Of a stretch of 64,000 nucleotides of DNA, positions 1 through 11,446 are shown one piece after another (the stretch's first letter is position 1; the number at the start of each line of letters is the position of its first letter). The stretch lies in the NCBI GenBank assembly GCA_035771165.1, contig JAWNZC010000337.1, forward strand, positions 5,896,001-5,960,000. The letters run 5' to 3'. This stretch comes from Paragorgia papillata (Eukaryota; Cnidaria; Anthozoa; Scleralcyonacea; Coralliidae). The notes under the pieces are model-generated. The model saw only the letters and a list, made by a program, of their open reading frames with translations, made no database searches and was not told where the DNA came from. The position numbers and the translations under genes are program-made.

Positions 1-2750
1 TTAAAAGGAGAAAGATAAACATCGCATGTGTTCAAGAAACGAAGTGGATGCGAGAGAAATCGAAGGAAATCGAGGAAGGGTATACAAGCTGGTGTACTAT
101 GGAGTGCGGAAAAAGAACGGAGTTGGAATAATCTTTGATGAGAATTGTAAAAAGAATATCGTAGAAGTGAACAGAATAAGTGATAGGATGATGGCAGTCA
201 AGGTGCTAATAAACGAGGAAATAGTGGGCATCATATCAGCGTACGCACCTCAGGTAGGATGTAATAATGAGGAGACGGAGGAGTTCTGGAATACCTTTGA
301 TAGAACAATGGAGAATATCCCAGAGAATGAAAAGATATGGATTGGAGCAGACCTAAACGGACATATAGGGAAAGATAACAGCGGGTTTGAGAGAGCGCAC
401 GAAGGACACGCATTCGGAGTAAGAAATGTGGAAGGAGAGAGAATACTGGAAAGTGCAGAGGGTGCGGACCTGGTGATCGCAAACTCTTGCTTTAGGAAAA
501 GGGACGAGCATCTAATAACGTATAAAAGCGGTGGAAAGAACAGCCAAATAGACTTTGTAATGACTAGAAAAGCAGAAAGGAAAAACTTGACGAATTGCAG
601 AGTAATACCAGGGGAAGCAATAACAACGCAACACCGATTTGTGGTATGTGATATAGAACTTAGGACCATGCCAAGAAGGTGAAGAAAGCACGCAAAGAGG
701 ACCCTAAGATTAGAATTTGGAGACTGAAGGGAGAGAGTAAAAGGCTGTATTGTGAAAGAGTGAGCAGGAGGAGAGAGCATTTGAAAGAAAATGAGAGGAC
801 CACGGTCGATGAGGAATGGAACAACATGAAAGAAATTATGTTGGAGGAAGCGAGAAATGTGTGTGGAGTGACGAGACCGGGAAAAATCAGGAAAGACATC
901 GAAACTTGGTGGTGGAACGATGGAGTCCAAAGAAGGATAAAAGCTAAGAAGGAGGCCTTTAAAAAGTGGCAGGCATCAAGAACAGAGTAAGATAGAGATG
1001 TAAATGAGAAAGGAGGCGAAAATTGCAGTAACTCAAGCGAGACAAGAGTACTGAAAAAACTGGTATGAAGAACTGGAGAGTAGGGAAGGGGCAAACTGCA
1101 TATACAAAATAGCTAAAAAGAGAAGCCAAGAGAGTGAAGATATAATAGGGTTGAATGTGATCAAAGATAAACAAGGAAGGGTTCTGACAAAAGGAAACCA
1201 AGTTATAGAAAGATGGAGAGAATATTTTAAGGAATTTCTAAATGTGGAGAATGAAAGAGGAGTGTTGGATGAAGCCCAGGAAGTGTTGGGACCAGAGCGG
1301 AACATCACCAGAGAAGATACAGAAGAAGTAATAAAAAAATGAAGAAAGGGAAAGCCACAGGCCCTTCCGGACACTGTATTGAATTAATTAGGGTAATGGA
1401 GGAAGAAGGAGTAACATGGATGTGGGAACTGCTGAACACAGTATGGAGTATAAGAAGAAGACCCCGGAAGACTGGAAGAAGTCGATCATACTACAGATTT
1501 TCAAAAAGAAGGGAGATGCACTCAACTGCGCTAACTATAGAGGATTAAAGTTACTCGAGCACACACTCAAAGTATTGGAAAAGGTGGTAGAGAATAAGCT
1601 ACGAAAGATCGTTAAAATAATGCCGGGCAAAGGAACAACGGAAGCAATTTTCATGCTGAGACAGATACAAGAAAAGTACCTGGAGAAAAATAGAAAGCTA
1701 TTTCATGCCTTCGTCGACCTGGAGAAAGCATATGACGGAGTTACAAGGGAGGTGGTATAGTGGACACTGAGGAAGAAAGGCGTACCTGAAAAGATAGTGA
1801 GAATAGTTAAGGCAATGTACAAAGGGGCGAAAACTCAGGTCCTCACACCGTGTGGATTATCAGAGGCTTTTGAAATATCAGTTGGATTACATCAAGGGTC
1901 TGCATTAAGCCCTTTCCTATTGAAGAAGTGAGTGGAGAAGTGCCTTGGGATATTCTGTTCGCGGACGACCTGGCGGTAACAGCAGAGAAAGAGGAGCAAT
2001 TACAGGAAAGATTTAACGGTTGGCAGGAAAGGCTGGAGAGAGGAGGACTTAAGATAAACGAAAGCAAGACGGAGGTGATGGTCAGTGAAAGAAATACGAT
2101 GCAGCAGATCAACATCAAATACAGAGGAAGGGACACCTTAAAACAAGTGGAAAAATTCAATTACCTAGAGTCAGTAGTACAAGTAGAAGGGGGTTGTGAA
2201 GCAGCAGTAAGAGCAAGAATAAAAGCAGGGTGATGCAAATGGAGAGAAATAGCAGGGACTATATGTGTTAAGGCGATTCCAATACCTGTGAGAAGTAAGC
2301 TGTACAAAAGTGTGATTAGACCAGTGTGTATCTATGGAGCAGAAACATGGGCCATCCGAAAGAAGGAGGAAACGCTCTTAGATAGTCTTAGATAGGATGG
2401 AAATGAGGATGCTGAGGAAGATTAAAGGTGTAACCCTTAGAGAACGAATTAGAAATGAAGACGTCAGGAAAGAACGACTTGGGGTTACATCAATAGTCAA
2501 CAAGTTGAGGGAAAGCAGACTAAGGTGGTATGGCCACTGTGTGAGGATGGGTGAAGAGGACCCAATAACGAAAATTAGAAAGAAAGAGATAGAGGGAGAC
2601 CAAGGAAGAGGTGGGTGGACAACATCAAGGAGGATAAAATGGTAGCGGGAGTAAATGAGAGAGTGGCGAAGTCAAGAACCACGTGGAGGGGAAAGATTCG
2701 GGCGGCCGACCCTGAATAACGAAAAGGGCCGAAAAGATGATGATGATGAT
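1..2750 (+). mobile_element. Degraded RTE-like non-LTR retrotransposon (endonuclease + reverse transcriptase)
   Basis: This is a decayed LINE cut by the left window edge. The 5' part (about 20-680) encodes an AP-endonuclease-like domain, with ACVQETKWM, SAYAPQVG, IGADLNGHIG and SQIDFVMTR followed by QHR, the usual order of the exonuclease-endonuclease-phosphatase fold. The next part encodes reverse transcriptase: KATGPSG, a fingers/palm segment FVDLEKAYDGV near 1709-1740, and the catalytic FADDL at 1958-1972. It ends in a C-terminal region with MEMRMLRKIKGV and RLRWYGHC. The element ends at a GAT-rich tail near 2736-2750, typical of RTE-type 3' ends. Several frameshifts (for example near 90 and 1330) and in-frame stops (TAG at 1758) show it is inactive. 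The RTE clade assignment is from remembered motif style, so the class is sure and the clade likely. It lies 730 bp downstream of the ammonium transporter and is transcribed toward it. Confidence 0.88.
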
Positions 2751-3481
2751 GCATACCAAATTGGAGGGAAAGTGGGAAACTACTTCAAAACTATAAGTGC
2801 GCTGTTAGATCTTTTCCGAATGTGCATTTATCATAATTATGATGTACATAACTATTTTCTGTTTGAATCCGTCTTTAAGTATTCAGGCTAACGCCAGATT
2901 ATTTTATTATGGTTAAGGCCCGAAACAATTTAATTTATTTTGGGAAATTAGTCTGAAGGGGATTACCTAACCCAGTTTAGGCAAGCATACTGTGTAAGAA
3001 ACGAAAAGCCAGTTGAATTTTGAACGTTTTCAGTTTTAATTAACCGAAGATGAATGAATTTATCAAATAATTTATTTTGCTCTGTATACCAAAATTAACG
3101 ATATGAATGAAACGGTCAGGCAAAAGTCAGAAATATAAACGTGCTCAATTTTTGAAAATTTGCCAAAAGTTTGAGAAAATTCCGAAATTAAATTACATGT
3201 AATTATTTAATAGACAAAATTACAAGAAATAGAACTGATAATAATTATATTTCTTTATTGCAAAACTTTTATCACAAAGATGTCATTACCTAATTAATTA
3301 TAATTTTCAAGATCAAGATTGATCAAGATACAATTTAATTAAATCCTGTCTCCAACTTACTTTTTACCCTTTCTTTTTTAAAGTTGTTTACATAAAATTT
3401 AGATTTTTATATAGATACCGATGGAAAGTTTCTCTTTGAATTTGTACCAAATTCCATAGTATAATTCAAATCCTTTGAAAG
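2751..3481. other. AT-rich 3' flank of the ammonium transporter, no gene seen
   Basis: No coding signal or repeat boundary was recognised. On the minus strand an AATAAA polyadenylation signal sits at 3254-3259, about 225 bp past the transporter stop codon, and is a candidate 3' end for that transcript. Confidence 0.4.
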
Positions 3482-4161
3482 CTACGAAGTACTCTCGTAC
3501 GCATCGCAATAACCGTTGTTTTGTTTACCGTCTCCTTCATTACCAAGAGCTAGTCGAATGCTCCTTAACTTTGATTCACTCAAGCTGATTGAGCGTGGTA
3601 TGGTAGTCAAGGTGGCGTTTTTACCAAGCTGACTCATTACACCGTCTTGGTCATTTGTTACTTCGTGAACTCTATTAGTAGTACGATCTTCAGCATTCAT
3701 CCAGTTATTTACGACCTTCCGAGTTCCATAAGTATAACATTCTCTGTGTCCATCTGACACACGATACAAAATGTCATGCTCAGTTTCATCGGCACCTTTT
3801 ATTTCATCTTCGAGACTTAACCTTATCGGAACTATAGTATTAATAATACACAGAAGTATCAATGTAACGCAACCGGACCACAGCGATACCGAAAGAATGA
3901 GCGCAATCTGAATACCAAGTATTTGCCATCGTCCACCATTGAAAATACCAGTTTCGGAAGTAAAGTGCCCATAATCATCTTTTTCGAGGAAGAATGCCAC
4001 AGCCACGAGACTCCACACTCCCGAGAAGAAATGAACTGGAACACAGGCAACAGGATCATCAATACGAAGCCTCGTCAATAATTTGCAGCCAAAACACGAG
4101 ACGAAGCCTCCGATGACGCCAATGACTAGGGCATAGGACGGCTTTGTCACAGCACAGATAG
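3482..4161 (-). CDS. AMT: AMT exon 5 and stop
   Basis: Starts after TTTACAAG| and encodes AICAVTKPSYALVIG, the pore His338 region and the last membrane segments. A long polar cytoplasmic tail follows, ending at TAG (3482-3484). The tail is rich in Asp, Glu, Ser and Asn and looks like a regulatory C-terminus. Confidence 0.92.
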
Positions 4162-7100
4162 CTTGTAAATAAAATGAAAAAGAAAAAGAAACAGTGTTAC
4201 TTTATATTCATGTATGCTGATTATACGGCACAAGCCGTTAGCGCGTTGCCTCTCACCAGTACTCGGATGTGTGACGTCATGTGAGTATTAATGATTCCTT
4301 CCTGTGCCTCGAGGGTTTTTCTCACCATAAACTGATCAGGGATAGCAATGGCACCCACACTTACCTTAGGATAGACCCCTACCTTAGGGTAGTATAGCTA
4401 TCGAAAGATTATAGCCTATTGGCTGCCTTCGACTGCGATCGACCAACACACACGTAAGTGAGTAAGAGACTGTACTGATTATATTATAGAGGAGGAGCTT
4501 AAGGGCATATGAAACGTAAATTTTGTTTCTATGTGGTGTGATGATTTTAGCACTTTAAAATGCCCTCTTTTCAGTGAAATACTTTATTTTTTATTAAAAA
4601 AGAGGGCATTTCAAAGTACAAAAATCATCACACCACATAGAAACAATTTTTCTATAGGCAATTTTAACATTTCCTATAGGCGACCTATTGGAATACAAGC
4701 CTATAGGAAATGAACCTCTATAGAAGTGCTTCTATAGGCAATTGGAACGTTTTGTATAGGTTGCCTATAGGCACCTATAGAGTTTTTTCGTAAGAGTTTT
4801 TTGTCCAATATTCCAATGACAGGAAGTCATGGACAGGAAAGAATAAAGAATAGAATCTTTTTTAATTTTACCAGTAATTCCTACAAGTCCACCAAGTATT
4901 CCAGTAACAAAGACTTTGATGTCCATCTTTTTCTTGTAGCAGATATGACTGCAAATAAATATTTCAATAATAAAGTTAAGTTCAGAGACAATGGAAGCAA
5001 CCAAGAAGTAAATTAGTGAAATAAAAGTAGCGTGCTGCGTAGGCAGTGTAGAAACAACAATCGAAATATAGTAAGGTTAGATATACTGCCGAAACAGAGA
5101 ACGTAGGAGTCTAACGTTTCGAGTGAAGAGCCTTCCTACGGCTCGCTGGCAGCTCGCCTTGTAAATCAGTACAGCTCGGCTGCTCATGCTGTATCTATTA
5201 CTTACCATATTTCGAAGAAGTAAATTACTTTGTGAAATTCATGAATAATTAATTTATTTTATTTTTTATTTTTATTTTATTAACTTCGCCATAATTGTAT
5301 AACATACATAGAAATAAACATAGAAATAACAGCAGGTTTAACAATGGCAGGGGAACCACAACAGCGTTAGCCAATTACTGTGGGCCCTAAACATACAAAA
5401 GATATAGAGAGATAACTATGAACAATAAAATCACAGTGCATTATAAGTATTACATAATTACATACAACAAGAAATTGGGTCAGTGAGACTCCGAACAGAG
5501 TTGCACTTGAGACAAATTGTTTTAAACGTGCGAGGGTCTTCACAATTATAAGAAGTTACCAACGATAAAAAATAATACTTCAGCATAACTGATTTAAATA
5601 AAGAAAGAGTATCTGTGTTAAGGTCAAGTTTGTCTGCAAGAGAGTTCCAAATTCGGCTGGTTCTGATGACGTAGGATTTTTGTTCGGTAGTTGTTTTTTT
5701 GATAGGTGAATTTAGTTGTGTTGCCATTAGAGGATCTAGCTGGTCTGGATGTACGGATAACAGGAAGAACGGAAGATTTTAAACTGATTAATCCATGTGT
5801 TATTTTGTAAAAGAAAACCATGTCCAAATACTCGTGCCAATAACAAAGTGGAAAGAGCGACAAATACTGCATCCTATTATTGTAGTCAATATCACAAGAA
5901 AATGGCAAGTTGAGAATGTATTTGGTTGCACTCCTCTGAATTTGTTCCAACTGCATAATCTGTTCTATCGACTGTGGAGCCCAAATTTGTGTCGCGTATC
6001 CCAAGTGGGGACGCACCAAAGCAAGATATAGCGTGCGTCTCACCGCAGTATTCTGGATAAACCTAGTGTTCCTTCTGATGTAACCGAGAAGTTTATTGGC
6101 GCGTGAAGATTGCTCGTTTACTTGTTTGTTCCATGTTAAATTACTCGCTACCCAGACGCCAAGATCTCTTTCAGTTTCGGCTGTTTCTAGGATGGAGTTG
6201 TTGAACGTGAAAGTGGATTCTATTGGCTTGATCCTCCTCGTGATTCTCTGAGGTTATGAGGTTATTTAAAATGAGGTTATTTAAAATTTTAAATGAGGTT
6301 ATTTAAGAGGCAATCAAAACGTATAGCAATCAAGTCACAGGTATACGTCTGTAAATCCCAATAAAGATCATCTTTTGGACAAAGTGATCTGTATCAAAAG
6401 TTAAGAATACTAATTAGCCCTCTTGGTGATCTTTATCAATAGTTATGAATACTAATTAGCTTCATTCCATTGTTTCATTTCACAAGTACGATAAAGCATT
6501 CGCGCCTGCGGCTCGCTTTGTAAATCCCCATACAGATCGGCCGCTCATGCTTTATCTATTACTTATCAAATTCATTAAAAATTCATGAAGAAAATTCAAA
6601 AGAAATGAATATTTAATCAATATCTGTAAATCGCATACAGATTTTCCTAACTTTTACATAAACTTTTTCCTCAATTTACTTAGCTAAAATCTGATTTACT
6701 ACGGCTCGCTTGCAGCTCGCCTTGTAAATCAGATACAGATCGCTGTTCATGCTTCATCTATTACCTAAAAGGACAAGTAAATTTATTTTATTTATTTGTT
6801 TTTTTACTAATCAAATAAAAATAATTATGATATCTTAAATTATAACTTGTTTACGTACGGCTCGTCGAAATGCGTATACACTATACAGCAACGGAGGCAG
6901 AACAGCGGGTGTCTATACGGGTGTTATAAACCTCCGCATCCAACTGATTCTTAACGAGGGAACTACCCCCCTCCCCCTTATATCTCTACTATAGGGCTAA
7001 AATGGCCTAACATTTGCTGGGGAGAATAAGTAATTAGGATACTAACAAGTTATATAAGAAAATATTTTATTCACCTGTAAATCATTCCTGAAATTCCTCC

Positions 7101-10100
7101 ACCAACCGATGCGTTGATCGTGCAGACAGCAGATCTAAATTATCAGTTTATAAATATATAGATATAGATATTATAACAAAATTTCTCAATTGTTGAAAAC
7201 AGCAAACGTCTTCCGATATAACTGCGGGCATTGCACGTTTAGATTGTAGTGTAAACGTATTTGTATTTATATTTTACAGTATTTATAATGCTGTATTTAA
7301 TTTTTTTTTGTTTGGCTTACTACACATTAAGAAAACTGTTACCATATGGTAATATTAATTTGAAGTATCCCGAGTTAAAACAATAACTGATAGATCATTA
7401 GCACATGACGTCACTTCCGCCATCTTGGTTGATTTTTTGTTTAGCAAACACTGTTGGCAAACAGCACCACCATGCTTGTTTTGGCGCTGGTTATCGAAAT
7501 TAACTAGAAATCAATTAAGATGGCCTCCGATGCTACGTGCATGATTGCAAACGATTTATAATTGCACTTCTCTCGACTAATCAGAATGCAGTAAATTTGT
7601 CATGTATGTTATATAATAGTAGGCAGGTTTCAATCCAGTGCAAGTTTGTGTTCGAGTTTACTACTGCGCAACAAATCTGCGCAATTTTGGCGAGATTAGG
7701 TCCAATCAAAGAACGAGTTCGAGTCTGACTTTTTGCGGGGGAGCTCGAACTCGCACTAGATCTAAACTTCCCTATTATCATATTTCTACTACCTTGCTGC
7801 AAGCTTCCATTTCTGTCCGCTTATACCAAATGTACTGCCGCAATTAAAACCAAGCCAACCCCACCAAAGCATAAATGTTCCGAGCACCACATTTGTAGGA
7901 GAGGCCATTGTGTAGGTTTTTGTGTTTCTGGTTCCAGCCTTGAAAAAATCTGTCCTTGGTTTTAGGTAAATTGTTGCCACCAATCCACTGACGCCTCCAA
8001 CGACATGAACAGCACCACTGCCAGCAATATCAACGACACCTAGGAGTTGTTTTTTGATAAAAAAAAACAAAAAACAAAAGAAGAATACGATTAATTGGAA
8101 ATATTACAGTTATTAAATGCCAAAGAAAAACCTTAGGGTGAGTTAAGTTTGTTAGAAGATTTTCTTGAGATTTGAGGTAACTATTTGCTATTTATAATAT
8201 TACGTTAACCGGGTTCTTCGAAACATGCGAAAAGAAAACTTTACATCCCACAATTGTTGAAAGCCAATTATAAACAACGCTATATATACATGCAAGATGA
8301 CTTTAGGTTTTTCAGATTTTTGATAGGGTTTATTTTCAAACGTATTTTACTCTTTTCTATATTATCGTCCCAACGATTAGTTATAAACTTTCTTCTCTAC
8401 TGGTACTAAATTAATTTATATTAAGTTTAAATTTTTGCAGTTATTGAGCATCCCTTTAGTCTGCTTCTCAACCACACTTCAGTGGTCATCGTAAGAAAAA
8501 ATTAGAACTGCCCATTTTCAAATTTAATCTGCCTGGGTCCCCATATGTAGGGGAGTTCAGTTGCCAGTGAGGTGCCCCCAAGGAAAAAATTTGAAATTGG
8601 GTCTCTGAAATGGCATTTCTTGCATTTTAAAATCACCTTTAAGCAAAATTTTAAAGTAGGATCGACGTAATGAGAACCTATATTATATATTATATATATA
8701 TATGTAATATTTATAAACCGCGCAGGAGGGCTTTATCGGATTTAAATCTGATAAAACACGTATTGCGAACGTTTTAAATAGCTTCAAAAACGATCCATTT
8801 GGTAAGTTCATTGGCGTAGTAAGTTTGAAAAATAACGTCTAAGCCGAGAAAATCAAAGCTAAAGTTTATGTAAATCAGGAGGTTTCTTTATCACATATAA
8901 AACCACGGACATGGTACTGATTTCCTTTGTGTTTTCCTCATGAATTATTAAGTGGGCAAGTTTAGTAATTTGCGTAAAAATTCACGTTTAGAACTGCCCA
9001 TCTCATAATTTATATAACTGCCCATTTTGGAAAATGGGACGCCTTCAGCATGTCCCCTGCCATGCTTTGCGTTTGCATTATTTATTACTCACTATAAGAT
9101 CGGCTACGAACAAGATATTGCAAGGTAAGCGTGCTATTTAACAGTTATACCATGAGCTCGAGTTGTATATGAGCTCATAGCCAACGAGGCGCTTCACCGA
9201 GTTGGCTATTAGTTCGTATACAACGAGAGCGAATGGTATAACTGTTTTATTATATAGCCAAGCACTGTACAAGAGACAAAGATACAGCGAAATGTTTGAA
9301 ACAACAAACTTCCGGCATAGGCAACTTAATACTTCCGCCATGCGTAATGATGCATTCACATGGAGTTTCTCGCTGAGCTGTTCGGTAAACAGCTTCGAAA
9401 TGTTGTATAAATGTTGCTCAAGAGGCAAAAAATGTGTTAAGCAGATCAACAAAAAAGATTAAAAGGTACCTTTATGAAGTCAAAAGGTGGGTCAGTTGTT
9501 TATATTAGCGTTGCTGTCGTGAAAAAGGTTTTGATTTCATGCAAAAATGAAACTGAATCACCTTTGGCAGTGGAACTAAATTACTTAGTTGGTTGTTTTG
9601 GGAAAAAAAAAACATGCTTTTTACTACTCCAAATGCTTATCTAAATAAAAAAGTCTCTTTACTGGTGATCTCCTACGAAATGTGTGTTGTAAGCTTGATT
9701 TTAACCGTGAGTTTCTTTGTTTGGCAACAAATTAATATCAACCCGTTAATTTAGTCGGGTTTTTGAAGTAAAAAGACGTAATTTTTAGGTGAACTTTACC
9801 ATTTAACATGCTAAATTGTGTATTTGTTAATGTATTTTTACACAATGTTGTCAGTTTTTATACATTGGTTTGAGGTGTTGATGTTTTTCTGTATAAAAAT
9901 CCGTCAATTTCAAATGTTTTCGGCAGTTTAAAAAAACTTGCCGCCATCTTGTTTTTCCTCTACTAGCAGGATATATGAGCTGATAGCCTAGTAGTAGGGA
10001 ACCAATCAGATTACGCAAAAGCTCATATCCGATAGCATGCTATATAATAATATGTAAATATACCTCATGAGTAGGAACTATTTCTTATCAATTTTGTTAA

Positions 10101-11012
10101 TAAAAATTTAAAAAAGTTTTTCCGTTTATTTTTACTATACAAGCTGTCGTCAGTTAAACTCAGAGAAAAACGCTGAGCTCCAGAGAGGACTCGAACCCAC
10201 CACCTGGAGCTCAAAGTTTTTCTCTGAGTTTAACTTACGACGGCTTGTATAGCAAAACAAACGGAAAGACATTACCAACTTCAAGCTGAAAACACTAATA
10301 AGATACTAAAGTAAAACTGCTTTACGAAATGCTCCCTTAAGCCGGTATTTCACTAGGCGATTTTTTTCTGGCGAATGGACTTTCTATTTCTACGGAATAG
10401 ATTTTTAATCAGTTTCAGTCTATAGAGCTTATAAGACAAAAGAAAAAGGCGCTTTGCGCGAAATGGTGGGAAACAGCTTTAAATATTCTAAACCACTGAT
10501 GCATAATACTTACCTCGCACTTTTAGCCATCCATTAGGAGCCCAGATCCAATGAGCGGGAAAACAGTATCCGAGGGTATTAAAAAATGCAAATGCTGTGT
10601 ATGCCTTTAAGTTGGTTCTTTCTGCCATCGCTCCGGACACTATGGTTGTTGCTGTGGTGGCAAAAGACAGCTGAAAAAAATACTTGGAAAATACGTAACC
10701 CATGTTCTTTCCATCGGCATCTGTGAAGAAGAACCCCATCCCACAGAAAGGATTTGTTCCTTTGCTGTTTCCAAAACTGAACGCAAACCCAAACATCCAA
10801 AAAGCAAGACCACCAAAGATGACGTCGACGGCGTTCTTCACCATTATGTTAACTTCGTTCTTTTGAGAAACTAAACCTGACTCCAACAAACCAAAGCCAG
10901 ACTGCATTGTGAATATTATAAACGCACTGGTCAAAATCCATGTCGCATCATCTGAGCTGACGTCATCCTTCTGCTCAACAAAGTGTCCAGTATTATTAAA
11001 ATCCATGTTCAT
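3482..11012 (-). CDS. AMT: AMT-family ammonium transporter, five coding exons
   Basis: This is an integral-membrane ammonium transporter/channel of the AMT/MEP type, expected in the plasma membrane or a symbiosis-related membrane. Coding exons on the minus strand are 10514-11012, 7793-8039, 7075-7134, 4872-4948 and 3482-4161. All introns are GT-AG and phases match, giving 1563 nt or about 520 aa. Exon 1 has the GFGLLESG signature. Exon 2 has DIAGSGAVHVVGG with Asp170 and the first pore His178. Exon 4 has FVTGILGGLVGIT. Exon 5 has the second pore His338 in VPVHFFSG, then a hydrophilic C-terminal tail of about 120 residues. The start ATG at 11012 gives a short acidic N-terminus; ATG at 11006 is an alternative. 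The length is normal for the family, or slightly long because of the tail. In symbiotic cnidarians such proteins are thought to move ammonium between host and algae, but that role is inferred here. Its introns hold a LINE, hairpins and a SINE-like piece. Confidence 0.93.
4225..4340 (+). repeat. SINE-like fragment
   Basis: Shares the head 'GTTAGCGCGTTGCCTCTCACC' in part, and a body ending in a CTGTGCCTCGAGG / TTTTTCTC stretch, with the 5S-like SINE at 34030-34230. Here the central 5S-like block is reduced. It lies in intron 4 of the transporter. Confidence 0.55.
4523..4646. repeat. Foldback (hairpin) repeat, about 50-bp arms
   Basis: The left arm begins TTGTTTCTATGTGGTGTGAT and the right arm ends with its reverse complement, around a 25-bp AT-rich loop. 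This is a MITE-like palindrome in intron 4 of the transporter. No clear target duplication was found. Confidence 0.75.
4650..4785. repeat. Cluster of CCTATAGG palindromes
   Basis: At least seven copies of CTATAGG/CCTATAGG occur in about 130 bp, partly as a degenerate tandem repeat, directly beside the foldback at 4523-4646. No function can be assigned. Confidence 0.6.
4872..4948 (-). CDS. AMT: AMT exon 4 (77 nt)
   Basis: Encodes HICYKKKMDI then KVFVTGILGGLVGIT, the membrane segment before the last third of the protein. The acceptor is TTTGCAG| and the donor ACTG|GTAAAA. The exon length of 1 + 75 + 1 nt keeps frame. Confidence 0.9.
5016..5215 (-). repeat. Dispersed repeat tail, 'CGAAACGTTAGACTC' type
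   Basis: Positions 5016-5135 are the reverse complement of 45027-45150, and a fragment recurs at 29385-29440. The block GTAGCGTGCTGCGTAGGCAG and the CGAAACGTTAGACTC motif are shared. The layout resembles 3' ends of Penelope-like or other non-LTR elements, but this is not proven. The following 5140-5215 'GCTCGC..TTGTAAATC' block is repeated at 6508-6570 and 6702-6770. Confidence 0.55.
5330..6245 (-). mobile_element. 5'-truncated L2/CR1-like LINE (C-terminal RT region)
   Basis: Translation on the minus strand gives the end of a reverse transcriptase ORF: ERDLGVWVASNLTWNKQV, ANKLLGYIRRNTRF, TLYLALVRPHLGYATQIW. After one frameshift near 5700 it continues with RIWNSLADKLDLNT and CLKCNSVRSLTD. The 3' UTR (5340-5400) has the GGGCCCACAGTAATTGG motif seen downstream of the LINEs at 14757 and 56977. 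It sits in intron 3 of the transporter in the sense orientation. Confidence 0.85.
6250..7074. other. Intron 3 remainder with two short dispersed repeats
   Basis: No coding signal was found. Copies of a 'CTCGCYTTGTAAATC..CAGATCG..CTCATGCTT' block lie at 6508-6570 and 6702-6770, related to 5140-5215. A C-rich stretch (6960-6985) has no recognised role. Confidence 0.4.
7075..7134 (-). CDS. AMT: AMT exon 3 (60 nt)
   Basis: A small exon encoding SAVCTINASVGGGISGMIY, matching the conserved 'AVNT..ASVGG..G' segment of the family. The acceptor is AATTTAG| and the donor ACAG|GTGAAT. Phases fit both neighbours (1 + 57 + 2 nt). Confidence 0.9.
7793..8039 (-). CDS. AMT: AMT exon 2
   Basis: The acceptor CTCCTAG| completes a Gly codon split with exon 1. 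The exon carries Asp170 and His178 of the pore and the WWGWLGFNCGSTFG segment, and ends in phase 2 at GCAAG|GTAGTA. Confidence 0.92.
8690..8965. repeat. Hairpin repeat related to 57100-57380 and 58210-58540
   Basis: Shares AAACCGCGCAGGAGGGCTTT, 'ATCTGATAAAACACG' and the 'CATGGTACTGATTTCCTTTG' block with the two other loci. It lies in intron 1 of the transporter. The 8520-8660 stretch just before it resembles the inner part of the small hAT elements at 28764 and 32324. Confidence 0.6.
9135..10051. repeat. Hairpin-capped element, copy A (917 bp)
   Basis: A near-identical copy is at 42492-43418. The left end (9135-9245) folds into a hairpin: AACAGTTATACCATGAGCTC against its complement ending TGGTATAACTGT. 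This is followed by TTTTATTATATAGCC. The right end is GATAGCATGCTATATAATAA, which mirrors TTATTATATAGC. No coding capacity was seen. It is inferred to be a non-autonomous DNA transposon. Confidence 0.8.
10116..10270. repeat. Short palindromic element with a tRNA B-box-like loop
   Basis: Arms of about 60 bp (CTATACAAGC..GTTAAACTCAGAGAAAAAC against its complement) flank a loop. On the minus strand the loop reads GGGTTCGAGTCCTCTCTGG, matching the RNA polymerase III B-box consensus GGTTCGANTCC. No A box is visible, so it is not a tRNA gene. Confidence 0.7.
10514..11012 (-). CDS. AMT: AMT exon 1
   Basis: Coding exon 1 encodes residues 1-166 and ends in phase 1 at a GAG|GTAAGT donor. It contains the N-terminal membrane segments, GFGLLESG and FPAHWIWAPNGW. 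A candidate upstream non-coding exon could not be judged. Confidence 0.92.
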
Positions 11013-11137
11013 TGTGAACTATATAAATTATACATTTTTATTGAGTTCTTTGTCTGAATTATCTTATTTTTAAGGCTCTTGATTTAAAAAAAACCCACTT
11101 GGCATGATACAAAACGGCATGACTGTGTTAAACTGAC

Positions 11138-11446
11138 TCATAGTTAATAGAAAATATACATGGTTTGGAAACCCGGCAAACTTCAAAGCGGTTAACAATC
11201 AAGCTACGATTCATGTTGAAAGGTACATGAAGGTGCCATATCCTTTGTTTTAGGTTTATTAATATTTAAACAGCACGGTTGAGTGATTGAAGCCAAGCGT
11301 TGTTATTGGATGATTGCTACATATACAGAAAATACAATATGTTCAGAAACCATGAAAGTGCAAAAAATTCCATAAACGTGAACAAAAACATAAAACAATG
11401 ACTTTTGTTGAGCTTCCAAACCATGTATATTTTCTATTAACTATGA
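11138..11446. mobile_element. MITE with ~35-bp terminal inverted repeats
   Basis: The ends TCATAGTTAATAGAAAATAT and its reverse complement are nearly perfect. Both flanks carry CTGAC (11133-11137 and 11447-11451), a possible 5-bp target duplication. A diverged relative in the opposite orientation covers about 35790-36010. It lies just upstream of the transporter start and could influence its promoter. Confidence 0.8.

Noticed and set aside
250..1374. Minus-strand frames over the first LINE
   Set aside because: They are shadows of the endonuclease and RT coding sequence on the plus strand.
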